The translations under genes were made by a program, and so were the position numbers. Below are positions 1 through 7,022 of a DNA stretch of 25,048 bases, in pieces; the stretch's first letter is position 1; the number at the start of each line of letters is the position of its first letter. This DNA is from Sandaracinobacteroides sp041675905 (GTDB taxonomy: Bacteria > Pseudomonadota > Alphaproteobacteria > Sphingomonadales > Sphingomonadaceae), in assembly GCA_041675905.1 (NCBI GenBank), contig JBAYSX010000026.1, positions 1-25,048 of the forward strand. The letters are read 5' to 3'. The notes below the pieces were generated by a model that was given only the letters and a program-made list of their open reading frames with translations, ran no database searches and was not told the DNA's origin.

Positions 1-127
1 CGCCATCGTGTCGGGCGGACAGGGCAAGGCGGAAGACAAGATCGAGGCCATGCAAAAAGCCGGAATCACCGTCTCACCATCACCCTCCGAACTCGGAACA
101 ACACTCAAAAAATTGCTGACGGCATAG
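1..127 (+). CDS. sucD: Succinyl-CoA synthetase alpha subunit, C-terminal end (partial)
   Basis: Only the last 41 codons are present (frame starting at base 2, TAG stop at 125-127); the gene begins outside the window. The translated tail opens AIVSGGQGKAEDKIEAM and ends in a short helix, the usual C-terminus of the SucD / CoA-ligase alpha subunit, where the 'SGGQGKAEDKI' stretch is well conserved. The enzyme interconverts succinyl-CoA and succinate with nucleotide phosphorylation in the TCA cycle. Its position just before sucA, sucB and lpdA is the common alphaproteobacterial order and supports the call. The active-site histidine lies upstream and cannot be seen. Confidence 0.9.
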   Translation, partial: AIVSGGQGKAEDKIEAMQKAGITVSPSPSELGTTLKKLLTA

Positions 128-157
128 CTGCTATCAGCTGGCCGCCTGGGGGTGAGG

Positions 158-186
158 TTGAGCCGGGGGCATCGACACGCTATCTG
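158..186 (+). promoter_or_regulatory. Possible promoter in front of sucA
   Basis: TTGAGC (158-163) and TATCTG (181-186) are separated by 17 bases inside the 88-base gap between sucD and sucA. The downstream element reads GCTATCTG, similar to the GCTA-type -10 of alphaproteobacterial housekeeping promoters. Transcription would start about 20 bases before the sucA ATG. Matches are partial and sucA could equally be read through from sucD. Confidence 0.3.
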
Positions 187-215
187 ATGGTAATCATTCT
201 CAGGCGAGGTATGAA

Positions 216-3038
216 ATGACGGAAGAAGAGGGCCTGTTGGAACCCCTGCAAGGCCCGAGCTGGGCGCGGTCAGGCTGGCCGCCCCTTGCTGATGACGATC
301 TGACTCTGGCCATGGACGCCGGCTTGCCCGACCGGGCGGCGACGGCGATTCGCAAGGCGAAAGGCGGGGTGACGGTTGCCGCAGTGTCCGCCGAAGATGG
401 CCGGGCTGCGGCCCAGGACACGATTCGCGCCACCATGCTCATCCGCACCTATCGGGTGCGTGGCCATCTGGCGGCGAACCTTGATCCGCTGGGACTGGCC
501 GAGCGCGGCATCCCCGCCGATCTTACTCCTGAATATCATGGCCTGAACGATCTGGAAAAGATTGTCTATGTCGGCAACATTTTCCCCGGTCCGGACACCT
601 ATACGGTGCGGGAACTGGTCGAGACGCTGCGCCGCAATTACTGCGGTAACGTCGGCCTTGAATATATGCACATCAATGATGTGGAAGAACGCCGGTTTCT
701 TCAGGAAAAGTTCGAGGGACGCGACAAGGAAATCCAGTTCACGCCGCTGGGCAAGAAGGCGATTCTCAGCAAGCTCATCGAAGCCGAGCAATTCGAGAAA
801 TTCCTCGCGCGCAAATATGTCGGCACCAAGCGCTTCGGTCTGGAAGGTGGCGAGGCGGCAATTCCGGCGCTGGAGTCGATCATAAAGACCGGCGGCCATC
901 TTGGTGTCCGCGAAATCGTCATCGGCATGCCGCACCGCGGTCGTCTGAATGTGCTCGCAAATGTGATGGCCAAGCCCTATCAGGCGATTTTCCACGAATT
1001 TTCCGGTGGATCCTCCAGCCCGGACGATGTCGGCGGCTCGGGGGATGTGAAATACCACCTCGGCAGTTCGGCGGATCGCGAATTCGACGGCAATGAGGTC
1101 CATCTGTCGCTGACGCCGAACCCGTCGCACCTGGAAGCGGTCAACCCCGTGGTGCTCGGCAAGGCGCGCGCGGCGCAGCGTATTCGTGGCGACCGCAGCC
1201 GCACCCAGGTGTTACCGGTGCTGATGCACGGCGACGCGGCTTTCGCTGGCCAGGGTATTGTGGCTGAATGCCTCGGTTTTTCCGGCGTGCCGGGCTACAA
1301 TACCGGTGGCACGATTCATTTCATTGTCAATAATCAGATCGGCTTCACAACGTCGCCGGCGTTCGCCAGGTCCTCGCCCTATCCATCCGATGTGGCAAAA
1401 ATGGTGCAGGCGCCGATTTTCCATGTGAATGGCGACGATCCGGAAGCGGTGACATTTGCCACCAAGGTCGCCACCGAATTCCGGCAGCGGTTCAATCGCG
1501 ATGTGGTGGTCGACATGTGGTGTTACCGGCGCTTCGGGCATAATGAAAGCGACGAGCCGGGTTTCACCCAGCCGCAAATGTATGCCGAGATCCGCACGCA
1601 TGTTTCGGTGGCCACGCTTTATGCCGAGAGGCTGAAGCGGGAAGGTTTCGTCAGCGACCATGACGTGAACGAGATGGAGCAGACATTCGTTGCGAAGCTG
1701 GAAGCTGATTTTGCCGCAGCTGCCGATTTCCGTGCAACGAAGGCTGAATGGTTTGGTGGCCGCTGGGCCGGCCTGCATCAGCCGGCTGATCCGATCACCG
1801 CGCGGCGCAGCGCCGACACCGGCGTGCCTGTAGAAAAGCTGCGGAAATTGATGCGGCGTCTGCATGAGGTGCCGGAAGGTTTTGTGCAGCACAGGACATT
1901 GAAACGGGTGCTTGGCGCGCGCGACGAGGCCGTAGAGAGTGGCGAGGGGCTCGATTGGGCCACGGCCGAGGAACTGGCCTTTGCGACGCTGTTGACAGAC
2001 GATCCGGCCTTTGGCGTCCGGCTTTCGGGGCAGGACAGCGGGCGAGGCACCTTCTCGCAACGTCATGCGGTATGGGTGGACCAGAAAAATGGTTCCAAGC
2101 ATATTCCATTAAGTACACTTGGTAATTTCTGCGAAATCCTCGACAGTCCGCTGTCGGAATTTGGCGTGCTGGGTTACGAATATGGCTATGCGCTCGCCGA
2201 TCCGCTGGTGTTGACGCTGTGGGAAGCGCAATTCGGTGATTTCGCCAATGGCGCGCAGGTGATGATCGACCAGTTCATCGCGTCGGGCGAGGCGAAATGG
2301 CTGCGCGCCAACGGTCTCGTGATGCTGCTGCCGCATGGCTATGAGGGCCAGGGGCCGGAGCATAGCTCGGCGCGCCTCGAGCGGTTTTTGCAATTGTGCG
2401 CCGAGGATAACCTCCAGGTGGCCAACTGCACGACACCGGCGAATTACTTCCATATCCTGCGCCGGCAGATGTTGCGGCCGTTCCGCAAGCCGCTGGTGAT
2501 GATGACGCCGAAATCCCTGCTGCGGCACAAACGGGCGGTATCCTCGCTCGTGGAACTGGGCGAAGGTTCGGTTTTCCACCGTGTGCTGGACGATGTGGCG
2601 GAACCCGCGCCAGATGAGGTGAAGCGGCTTATCCTGTGCTCGGGCAAGGTCTATTATGATCTGGCCGAAGCGCGGGACGAGCAAGGCCGGGACGATGTCT
2701 ATATCCTGCGCGTGGAACAGCTCTATCCTTTCCCCGCCGACGTGATTGCGCGCTATGCCGCCGGTTTCCCGAAACTGGAAACGGTCGTCTGGTGTCAGGA
2801 AGAGCCGAAGAACGCCGGAGCATGGTTCTTTGTCGACCCGTTGATCGAGGAAGCCTTGGGTCAAAGACCGGTTTATGCCGGGCGTGCAGCGGCAGCGGCG
2901 ACGGCGACGGGCCTTGCCCGGCGTCACGCCGCCGAACAGGCGAAGCTGATCGCCGAGGCGCTGGGGCAGGACAAGCGTGAGGTCCGGGCAGCTATCCGGT
3001 CGAGTCTGAAGTCATCCGCCAGGAAGAAAGCGGCGTAG
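216..3038 (+). CDS. sucA: 2-oxoglutarate dehydrogenase E1 component
   Basis: This is the thiamine-diphosphate-dependent E1 subunit that decarboxylates 2-oxoglutarate and passes the succinyl group to the lipoyl arm of SucB. The 940-residue length is typical. Visible family signatures are the N-terminal stretch RVRGHLAANLDPLGL, 'GMPHRGRLNVLANV' before the cofactor domain, 'HGDAAFAGQGIVAE', the ThDP/Mg region 'YRRFGHNESDEP', and near the C-terminus 'LLPHGYEGQGPEHSSARLERFLQL'. The ATG at 216 has a GAGG six bases upstream and the protein starts MTEEEG. A two-codon ATG-AAA-TGA at 211 overlaps this start but its Shine-Dalgarno spacing is too short to matter. sucB follows after 9 bases, so the two are co-transcribed. 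No frameshift or missing motif was seen. Confidence 0.97.
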   Translation: MTEEEGLLEPLQGPSWARSGWPPLADDDLTLAMDAGLPDRAATAIRKAKGGVTVAAVSAEDGRAAAQDTIRATMLIRTYRVRGHLAANLDPLGLAERGIPADLTPEYHGLNDLEKIVYVGNIFPGPDTYTVRELVETLRRNYCGNVGLEYMHINDVEERRFLQEKFEGRDKEIQFTPLGKKAILSKLIEAEQFEKFLARKYVGTKRFGLEGGEAAIPALESIIKTGGHLGVREIVIGMPHRGRLNVLANVMAKPYQAIFHEFSGGSSSPDDVGGSGDVKYHLGSSADREFDGNEVHLSLTPNPSHLEAVNPVVLGKARAAQRIRGDRSRTQVLPVLMHGDAAFAGQGIVAECLGFSGVPGYNTGGTIHFIVNNQIGFTTSPAFARSSPYPSDVAKMVQAPIFHVNGDDPEAVTFATKVATEFRQRFNRDVVVDMWCYRRFGHNESDEPGFTQPQMYAEIRTHVSVATLYAERLKREGFVSDHDVNEMEQTFVAKLEADFAAAADFRATKAEWFGGRWAGLHQPADPITARRSADTGVPVEKLRKLMRRLHEVPEGFVQHRTLKRVLGARDEAVESGEGLDWATAEELAFATLLTDDPAFGVRLSGQDSGRGTFSQRHAVWVDQKNGSKHIPLSTLGNFCEILDSPLSEFGVLGYEYGYALADPLVLTLWEAQFGDFANGAQVMIDQFIASGEAKWLRANGLVMLLPHGYEGQGPEHSSARLERFLQLCAEDNLQVANCTTPANYFHILRRQMLRPFRKPLVMMTPKSLLRHKRAVSSLVELGEGSVFHRVLDDVAEPAPDEVKRLILCSGKVYYDLAEARDEQGRDDVYILRVEQLYPFPADVIARYAAGFPKLETVVWCQEEPKNAGAWFFVDPLIEEALGQRPVYAGRAAAAATATGLARRHAAEQAKLIAEALGQDKREVRAAIRSSLKSSARKKAA

Positions 3039-3047
3039 GGGAATATC

Positions 3048-4289
3048 ATGGACATTATTATTCCGCCGCTCGGCGAATCTATCGTCGATGCGACAGTTGG
3101 CCAGTGGCTGAAGCAGGTTGGCGAGACGGTCGCGGCAGATGAGCCGATCGTCAGCCTGGAAACCGACAAGGTGGCGGTTGAAGTGCCGTCTCCGTTTGCC
3201 GGCGTGCTGACCGAGCATCTGTTCCAGGAAGGCGATACAGTTGAAGTAGGAGCTGCCATCGCCCGAATCGAAGAAGGCGGCGAGGCGACAGTGTCCGCGA
3301 CGAAGCCGGCGGAACCGGCCAAAGCGGCGACGCCTGCAGCGGCAGCGGCAGCGGCAGCTCCTGCGCCGGCATCTGCGCCTTCCGCCACGCCCGCACAATA
3401 TACGGCGCTGTCACCGGCCGTGCGGCGGCTGGTGGAGGACTATAATCTTGACCCCGCCAGCATTACCGGCACCGGCAAGGATGCGCGGCTGACCAAGGGC
3501 GATGTGCTGGCGGCGATCGAGGCCGGCACGGCGAAAGTGCAAGGCGCGGCCACGACCGCAGCGGCGGAAGCTGCGCCGTCAGGACCATCCCGCCGCGAGG
3601 AGCGGGTGCGGATGACGCGCATTCGCCAGACCATCGCCCGCCGTCTGAAAGAAGCACAGGATACGGCGGCCATCCTGACCACGTTCAACGATGTGGACAT
3701 GTCGGCAGTGATGGAAGCGCGCACGCGCTACAAGGATTTGTTTGACAAGAAACATGGCGTGCGGCTGGGCTTCATGTCGTTCTTCGTCCAGGCGAGCGTG
3801 CTGGCGCTGAAGGATGTCCCAGCGGTTAACGCCGGGATCGAAGGCGACGAGATCGTCTATCATGATTACGCCGATATCGGCGTCGCGGTGTCCTCGCCGA
3901 CGGGCCTCGTGGTGCCAATCTTGCGGAATGCTGAAAGCCTGTCTTTCGCGGAAACCGAGCTGGCGATTGCCGACTTCGGGCGCCGTGCGCGCGATGGCAA
4001 GCTGACGCTGCCTGAAATGCAGGGTGGCACCTTCACCATCTCCAACGGCGGTGTGTTCGGCTCCTTGCTGTCCACGCCGATTCTCAACCCGCCGCAATCG
4101 GCGGTGCTCGGTATGCACCGGATCGAGGAGCGCCCGGTGGTGGTGAATGGCCAAATTGTCGTCCGTCCGATGATGTATCTGGCGGTCAGCTATGACCATC
4201 GCCTGGTGGACGGTCGTGAAGCGGTGACTTTCCTTGTTCGCATCAAGGAAGCACTGGAAGACCCCATGCGCCTCTTGATTGATCTGTAG
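3048..4289 (+). CDS. sucB: Dihydrolipoyllysine succinyltransferase (2-oxoglutarate dehydrogenase E2)
   Basis: E2 core of the 2-oxoglutarate dehydrogenase complex; it moves the succinyl group from lipoate to CoA. Domain order in the 413 residues: lipoyl domain (about 1-75, with the modified lysine K41 in SLETDKVAVEV), an Ala/Pro linker, a peripheral-subunit-binding domain (about 115-160, 'SPAVRRLVEDYNLDP'), a second linker, then the catalytic acyltransferase domain ending in SYDHRLVDGREAV, with active-site His384 and Asp388. The succinyl rather than acetyl assignment rests on the GESIVDATVGQWLKQVGE lipoyl signature and on the adjacent sucA. The ATG at 3048 follows an AGGGGA, 9 bases after sucA. 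lpdA follows 12 bases downstream. Confidence 0.97.
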   Translation: MDIIIPPLGESIVDATVGQWLKQVGETVAADEPIVSLETDKVAVEVPSPFAGVLTEHLFQEGDTVEVGAAIARIEEGGEATVSATKPAEPAKAATPAAAAAAAAPAPASAPSATPAQYTALSPAVRRLVEDYNLDPASITGTGKDARLTKGDVLAAIEAGTAKVQGAATTAAAEAAPSGPSRREERVRMTRIRQTIARRLKEAQDTAAILTTFNDVDMSAVMEARTRYKDLFDKKHGVRLGFMSFFVQASVLALKDVPAVNAGIEGDEIVYHDYADIGVAVSSPTGLVVPILRNAESLSFAETELAIADFGRRARDGKLTLPEMQGGTFTISNGGVFGSLLSTPILNPPQSAVLGMHRIEERPVVVNGQIVVRPMMYLAVSYDHRLVDGREAVTFLVRIKEALEDPMRLLIDL

Positions 4290-4301
4290 GAAAGGCCCCC
4301 C

Positions 4302-5705
4302 ATGGCGAGCAGCCCGGATTTCGATGTCATTATTATTGGCGCAGGCCCCGGCGGTTATGTGGCGGCGGTGCGCGCGGCGCAACTCGGGCTGAAAACCGCC
4401 TGTGTGGAATCGCATGAAACACTCGGCGGAACCTGTCTGAACGTCGGGTGCATCCCGTCGAAGGCGTTGTTGCATGCCAGCGAACTCTATGAGGACGCAG
4501 CATCCGGACATCTGGCGAAGCTGGGCGTCCGGATCAGCGGCGCTTCTGTTGATCTGGACAGGATGTTGGCGTCGAAGGCCGAGGCGGTCGAGGGTTTGAC
4601 TGGCGGCATCGAATTTTTGTTCAAGAAAAACAAGGTAGAATGGCTTAAGGGCCACGCCAGCTTCGAATCGGCCAGCAGCGTCCGTGTTGGCGACAAAAGC
4701 TACAGCGCCAAAAATCTTGTCATCGCCACCGGCTCGTCGGTCGCGCCGCTGGCCGGCGTCACCATCGACAATGACAAGGGCGTGGTGGTCGATTCCACCG
4801 GCGCACTGTCGCTGCCGAAGGTGCCGGAGCATCTGGTGGTGATCGGTGGCGGCGTCATCGGCCTGGAGCTTGGCTCTGTCTGGCGGCGGCTTGGCGCGAA
4901 GGTGACGGTCGTGGAATATCTCGACCAGATCCTGCCGGGCATGGATGGCGAGGTTCGCAAAGAGGCCAACAAGCTGTTCAGGAAGCAGGGCTTCGAGATC
5001 CGTACCGGCGCGAAGGTCACCGGTGTGGAAACGTCAGGGGCCGGTGCCGTTGTTACCGTAGAACCGGCGGCGGGCGGCGCTGCCGAACAGATACAGGCCG
5101 ATGTGGTGCTCGTGGCCATCGGGCGCCGTCCGAATACCGACGGTCTGGCGCTGGACAAGGCGGGCGTGGAAGTGAACGCGCGCGACCAGATCGAGGTTGG
5201 CGCCGATCAGGGGACGGCGGTTCCCGGTATCTGGGCGATTGGCGATGTGACGCCGGGACCAATGCTGGCGCACAAGGCCATGGATGAAGGCGTGGCGGTA
5301 GCCGAGAATATCGCCGGCCTGAACGGTCTGGTGAACCATGACGTGATTCCGTCAGTCGTTTATACGCGTCCGGAAATTGCCGGGGTCGGACTGACGGAAG
5401 AAGCGGCGAAGGAGCGTGGCAAGATCAAGGTCGGGAAATTCCCGTTCATGGCCAACAGCCGCGCCCGCACAAACCACGACACCGACGGCTTTGTAAAAAT
5501 CATTGCCGATGCGGAAACGGACCGGGTATTGGGCGTCTGGATCATCTCCAGTCTTGCCGGTACGCTGATCGGCCAGGCAGCGCAGGCGATGGAGTTTGGC
5601 GCATCGTCCGAAGACATGGCCTATACCTGCAACGCCCACCCGACGCATAACGAAGCGGTAAAGGAAGCGGCCTTCGCAGTCACCGGCAAGCCGATCCACA
5701 TGTGA
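4302..5705 (+). CDS. lpdA: Dihydrolipoyl dehydrogenase (E3)
   Basis: FAD-dependent E3 that reoxidises the dihydrolipoyl arm and makes NADH; 467 residues, normal for the family. The FAD-binding dinucleotide fold is GAGPGGY (13-19), the redox-active disulfide is C45/C50 in GGTCLNVGCIPSKAL, a second GGGVIGLE fold binds NAD, and the C-terminal catalytic His/Glu dyad is H446/E451 in AHPTHNEA. The start follows AGGAAAGG. As the last gene of the suc run it most likely serves 2-oxoglutarate dehydrogenase, though E3 may be shared with pyruvate dehydrogenase. A strong hairpin begins 9 bases after the stop. Confidence 0.96.
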   Translation: MASSPDFDVIIIGAGPGGYVAAVRAAQLGLKTACVESHETLGGTCLNVGCIPSKALLHASELYEDAASGHLAKLGVRISGASVDLDRMLASKAEAVEGLTGGIEFLFKKNKVEWLKGHASFESASSVRVGDKSYSAKNLVIATGSSVAPLAGVTIDNDKGVVVDSTGALSLPKVPEHLVVIGGGVIGLELGSVWRRLGAKVTVVEYLDQILPGMDGEVRKEANKLFRKQGFEIRTGAKVTGVETSGAGAVVTVEPAAGGAAEQIQADVVLVAIGRRPNTDGLALDKAGVEVNARDQIEVGADQGTAVPGIWAIGDVTPGPMLAHKAMDEGVAVAENIAGLNGLVNHDVIPSVVYTRPEIAGVGLTEEAAKERGKIKVGKFPFMANSRARTNHDTDGFVKIIADAETDRVLGVWIISSLAGTLIGQAAQAMEFGASSEDMAYTCNAHPTHNEAVKEAAFAVTGKPIHM

Positions 5706-5713
5706 AGAATGAA

Positions 5714-5741
5714 TGGGCCGGGCCCGAACGGGTCCGGCTCA
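5714..5741. terminator. Hairpin between convergent lpdA and msrB
   Basis: A 12-bp stem (5714-5725 with 5730-5741; two G-U pairs in the plus-strand RNA) closes on a GAAC tetraloop. It lies between the lpdA stop and msrB and includes the msrB stop codon. A run of T's is weak on the plus side (AAATATTT follows about 5 bases later), so it may act as a bidirectional terminator or as a 3'-end stabiliser. Confidence 0.55.
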
Positions 5742-6179
5742 GTCGAAATATTTACGCCATTCCCCATAGCCTTCGGCGTCAAGCTGATCGACGGGAATGA
5801 AGCGCAGCGATGCCGAATTGATGCAATAGCGCAGGCCCCCGGCTTCACGCGGGCCATCCGGGAAGACATGACCCAGATGGCTGTCGCCGTGGGCGGAGCG
5901 TACCTCCGTGCGAATCATGCCGTGGGTCGTGTCTGTCTTTTCGATGACATGGGCGGGTTCGACCGGGCGGGTGAAACTGGGCCAGCCGCATCCGGCGTCG
6001 AATTTGTCTTTCGACGTGAACAGCGGTTCGCCGGAGACAATGTCGACATAAAGGCCGGCCTCATCGCTGTTCCAGTAGGCATTGCCAAATGGCCGCTCGG
6101 TGCCATTTTCCTGCGTTACATGATATTGTTCAGGCGTCAGGCGGGCGATGGCGTCCGGGTCTTTGCGATAGGAAGACAT
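5739..6179 (-). CDS. msrB: Peptide-methionine (R)-S-oxide reductase
   Basis: Repairs R-methionine sulfoxide in proteins. The 146-residue product shows the SelR/MsrB core: resolving Cys64 in DAGCGWPSF, 'HLGHVFPDGP', and catalytic Cys119 in RYCINSASLRF. The four zinc-binding cysteines of E. coli MsrB are absent: the first CxxC position reads DIVSGEP and the second SAHGDSH, so this belongs to the metal-free group. The ATG at 6179 (MSSYRK) is chosen over an in-frame codon 15 residues upstream because AGAGGAGAT stands just before it. There is no signal peptide, so it is cytoplasmic. It lies 70 bases downstream of the copper-chaperone gene on the same strand and may be co-transcribed, which would link methionine repair to copper stress; that link is inference. 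Confidence 0.95.
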   Translation of the reverse strand: MSSYRKDPDAIARLTPEQYHVTQENGTERPFGNAYWNSDEAGLYVDIVSGEPLFTSKDKFDAGCGWPSFTRPVEPAHVIEKTDTTHGMIRTEVRSAHGDSHLGHVFPDGPREAGGLRYCINSASLRFIPVDQLDAEGYGEWRKYFD

Positions 6180-6249
6180 TTTATCTCCTCTGAAGGAACG
6201 GATGGCGTCGAACCAGGCATTCACGCGCTGTCAGTCCTTATCGCCACGA

Positions 6250-6774
6250 TCAATGGTGGTGATGGCCAGCGGGCGCGTCACTGCCAGGCGCCTGCACATC
6301 GGCAGTGACATCCACCGTGACCCCCGATTCGAAATACAGGGTCAGTGGCAATTTGCCCCCCGCTCTTACATCGGACGCGAGGCCGAACAACATCAGATGC
6401 TTGCCGCCCGGGGCCAGCCGCAGTGTGCCGGCTTCCGGAACTGCCAGGCTTTGCTCCTGACGCATGCGCATCACGCCCTGATCGGAACGCATGCTGTGCA
6501 GTTCGATCCGTTCCGCATCGGATGAGGTAACGCGCACCAGCGCATCGGTGCCGATCTTGCTGTTGGCGATGGTGAGATAACCTCCTGCCGGTCTGCCGGA
6601 TGCTGCCGGCAGACGAATCCATGCGCCCGACACCGTAAGGCCCGCCGCCTCGGTCTTGCTGGCGCCGGATGCCGTTGGTGCGCTTTCGACGCGCTGGCCG
6701 GCAAATACGGACAGGCCCAGTAATAATACGGCGATTACGCAGGCCGACAGGCCAATTTTTCTTTCCGTCAACAT
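6250..6774 (-). CDS. PCu(A)C-family periplasmic copper chaperone
   Basis: Family proteins bind Cu(I) outside the cytoplasm and help load copper into cytochrome c oxidase. The 174-residue product has an N-terminal hydrophobic segment (about 7-25, CVIAVLLLGLSVFAG; signal peptide or anchor). The domain carries the exact metal motif H-X10-M-X21-H-X-M at H93, M104, H126 and M128. It ends in four histidines, an extra possible metal-binding tail. The start at 6774 (MLTERKIG) is preferred over a codon 18 residues upstream because GGAGGGAAGGA lies directly before it and it places the signal sequence at the N-terminus. The upstream region is shared with dnaK and contains a perfect small dyad. No SCO1 or oxidase genes are visible nearby. 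Confidence 0.9.
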   Translation of the reverse strand: MLTERKIGLSACVIAVLLLGLSVFAGQRVESAPTASGASKTEAAGLTVSGAWIRLPAASGRPAGGYLTIANSKIGTDALVRVTSSDAERIELHSMRSDQGVMRMRQEQSLAVPEAGTLRLAPGGKHLMLFGLASDVRAGGKLPLTLYFESGVTVDVTADVQAPGSDAPAGHHHH

Positions 6775-6847
6775 TCCTTCCCTCCGGCCATACACGATTC
6801 CATTCCTGAATATGCTTGCGCACAACATAGGATGGCAGTTTCCACTT

Positions 6848-6860
6848 TGTCGCTGCGACA
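6848..6860. promoter_or_regulatory. Perfect 6+1+6 inverted repeat, possible operator
   Basis: TGTCGC-T-GCGACA, perfectly symmetrical, lies in the divergent region between the copper-chaperone gene (minus) and dnaK (plus). Read on the minus strand, a TATGTT element lies 17 bases downstream of CGACAA at the edge of the dyad, so the repeat would overlap a -35 region for the chaperone gene. The cognate regulator is unknown and short dyads also occur by chance. Confidence 0.3.
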
Positions 6861-6901
6861 GACTGGCCCGCCGAAAAATGGTCGCTGCTCGATGAACCCG
6901 C

Positions 6902-6930
6902 CATTGATGCCAGTCGCGCTGTTCCTATAT
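6902..6930 (+). promoter_or_regulatory. Possible heat-shock (RpoH) promoter for dnaK
   Basis: CATTGAT (6902-6908) and CCTATAT (6924-6930) resemble the alphaproteobacterial RpoH elements CTTGA and CYTATNT; the second matches fully, the first in four of five positions, with about 16 bases between them. Transcription would begin near 6937, leaving a leader of about 85 bases before dnaK. dnaK is normally under RpoH, which supports the reading, but the -35 is imperfect. Confidence 0.35.
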
Positions 6931-7022
6931 CCGGGATCAGCCCATCCGTCAGAGTCCTGATGGGGGCAACGGAATCATATCGTCGGATGGCAAACCGGCG
7001 GCTGCATATAAAGAGGACAGGT

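Noticed and set aside
211..219. Two-codon ORF (ATG AAA TGA) overlapping the sucA start
   Set aside because: The GAGG is only one base from its ATG but six from the sucA ATG, so ribosomes should pick sucA; likely chance.
3579..4832. 417-codon open frame on the minus strand across sucB-lpdA
   Set aside because: It is antisense to two clearly conserved genes; the long opening reflects high GC and codon bias, and its translation (His/Arg/Gln-rich) has no family character.
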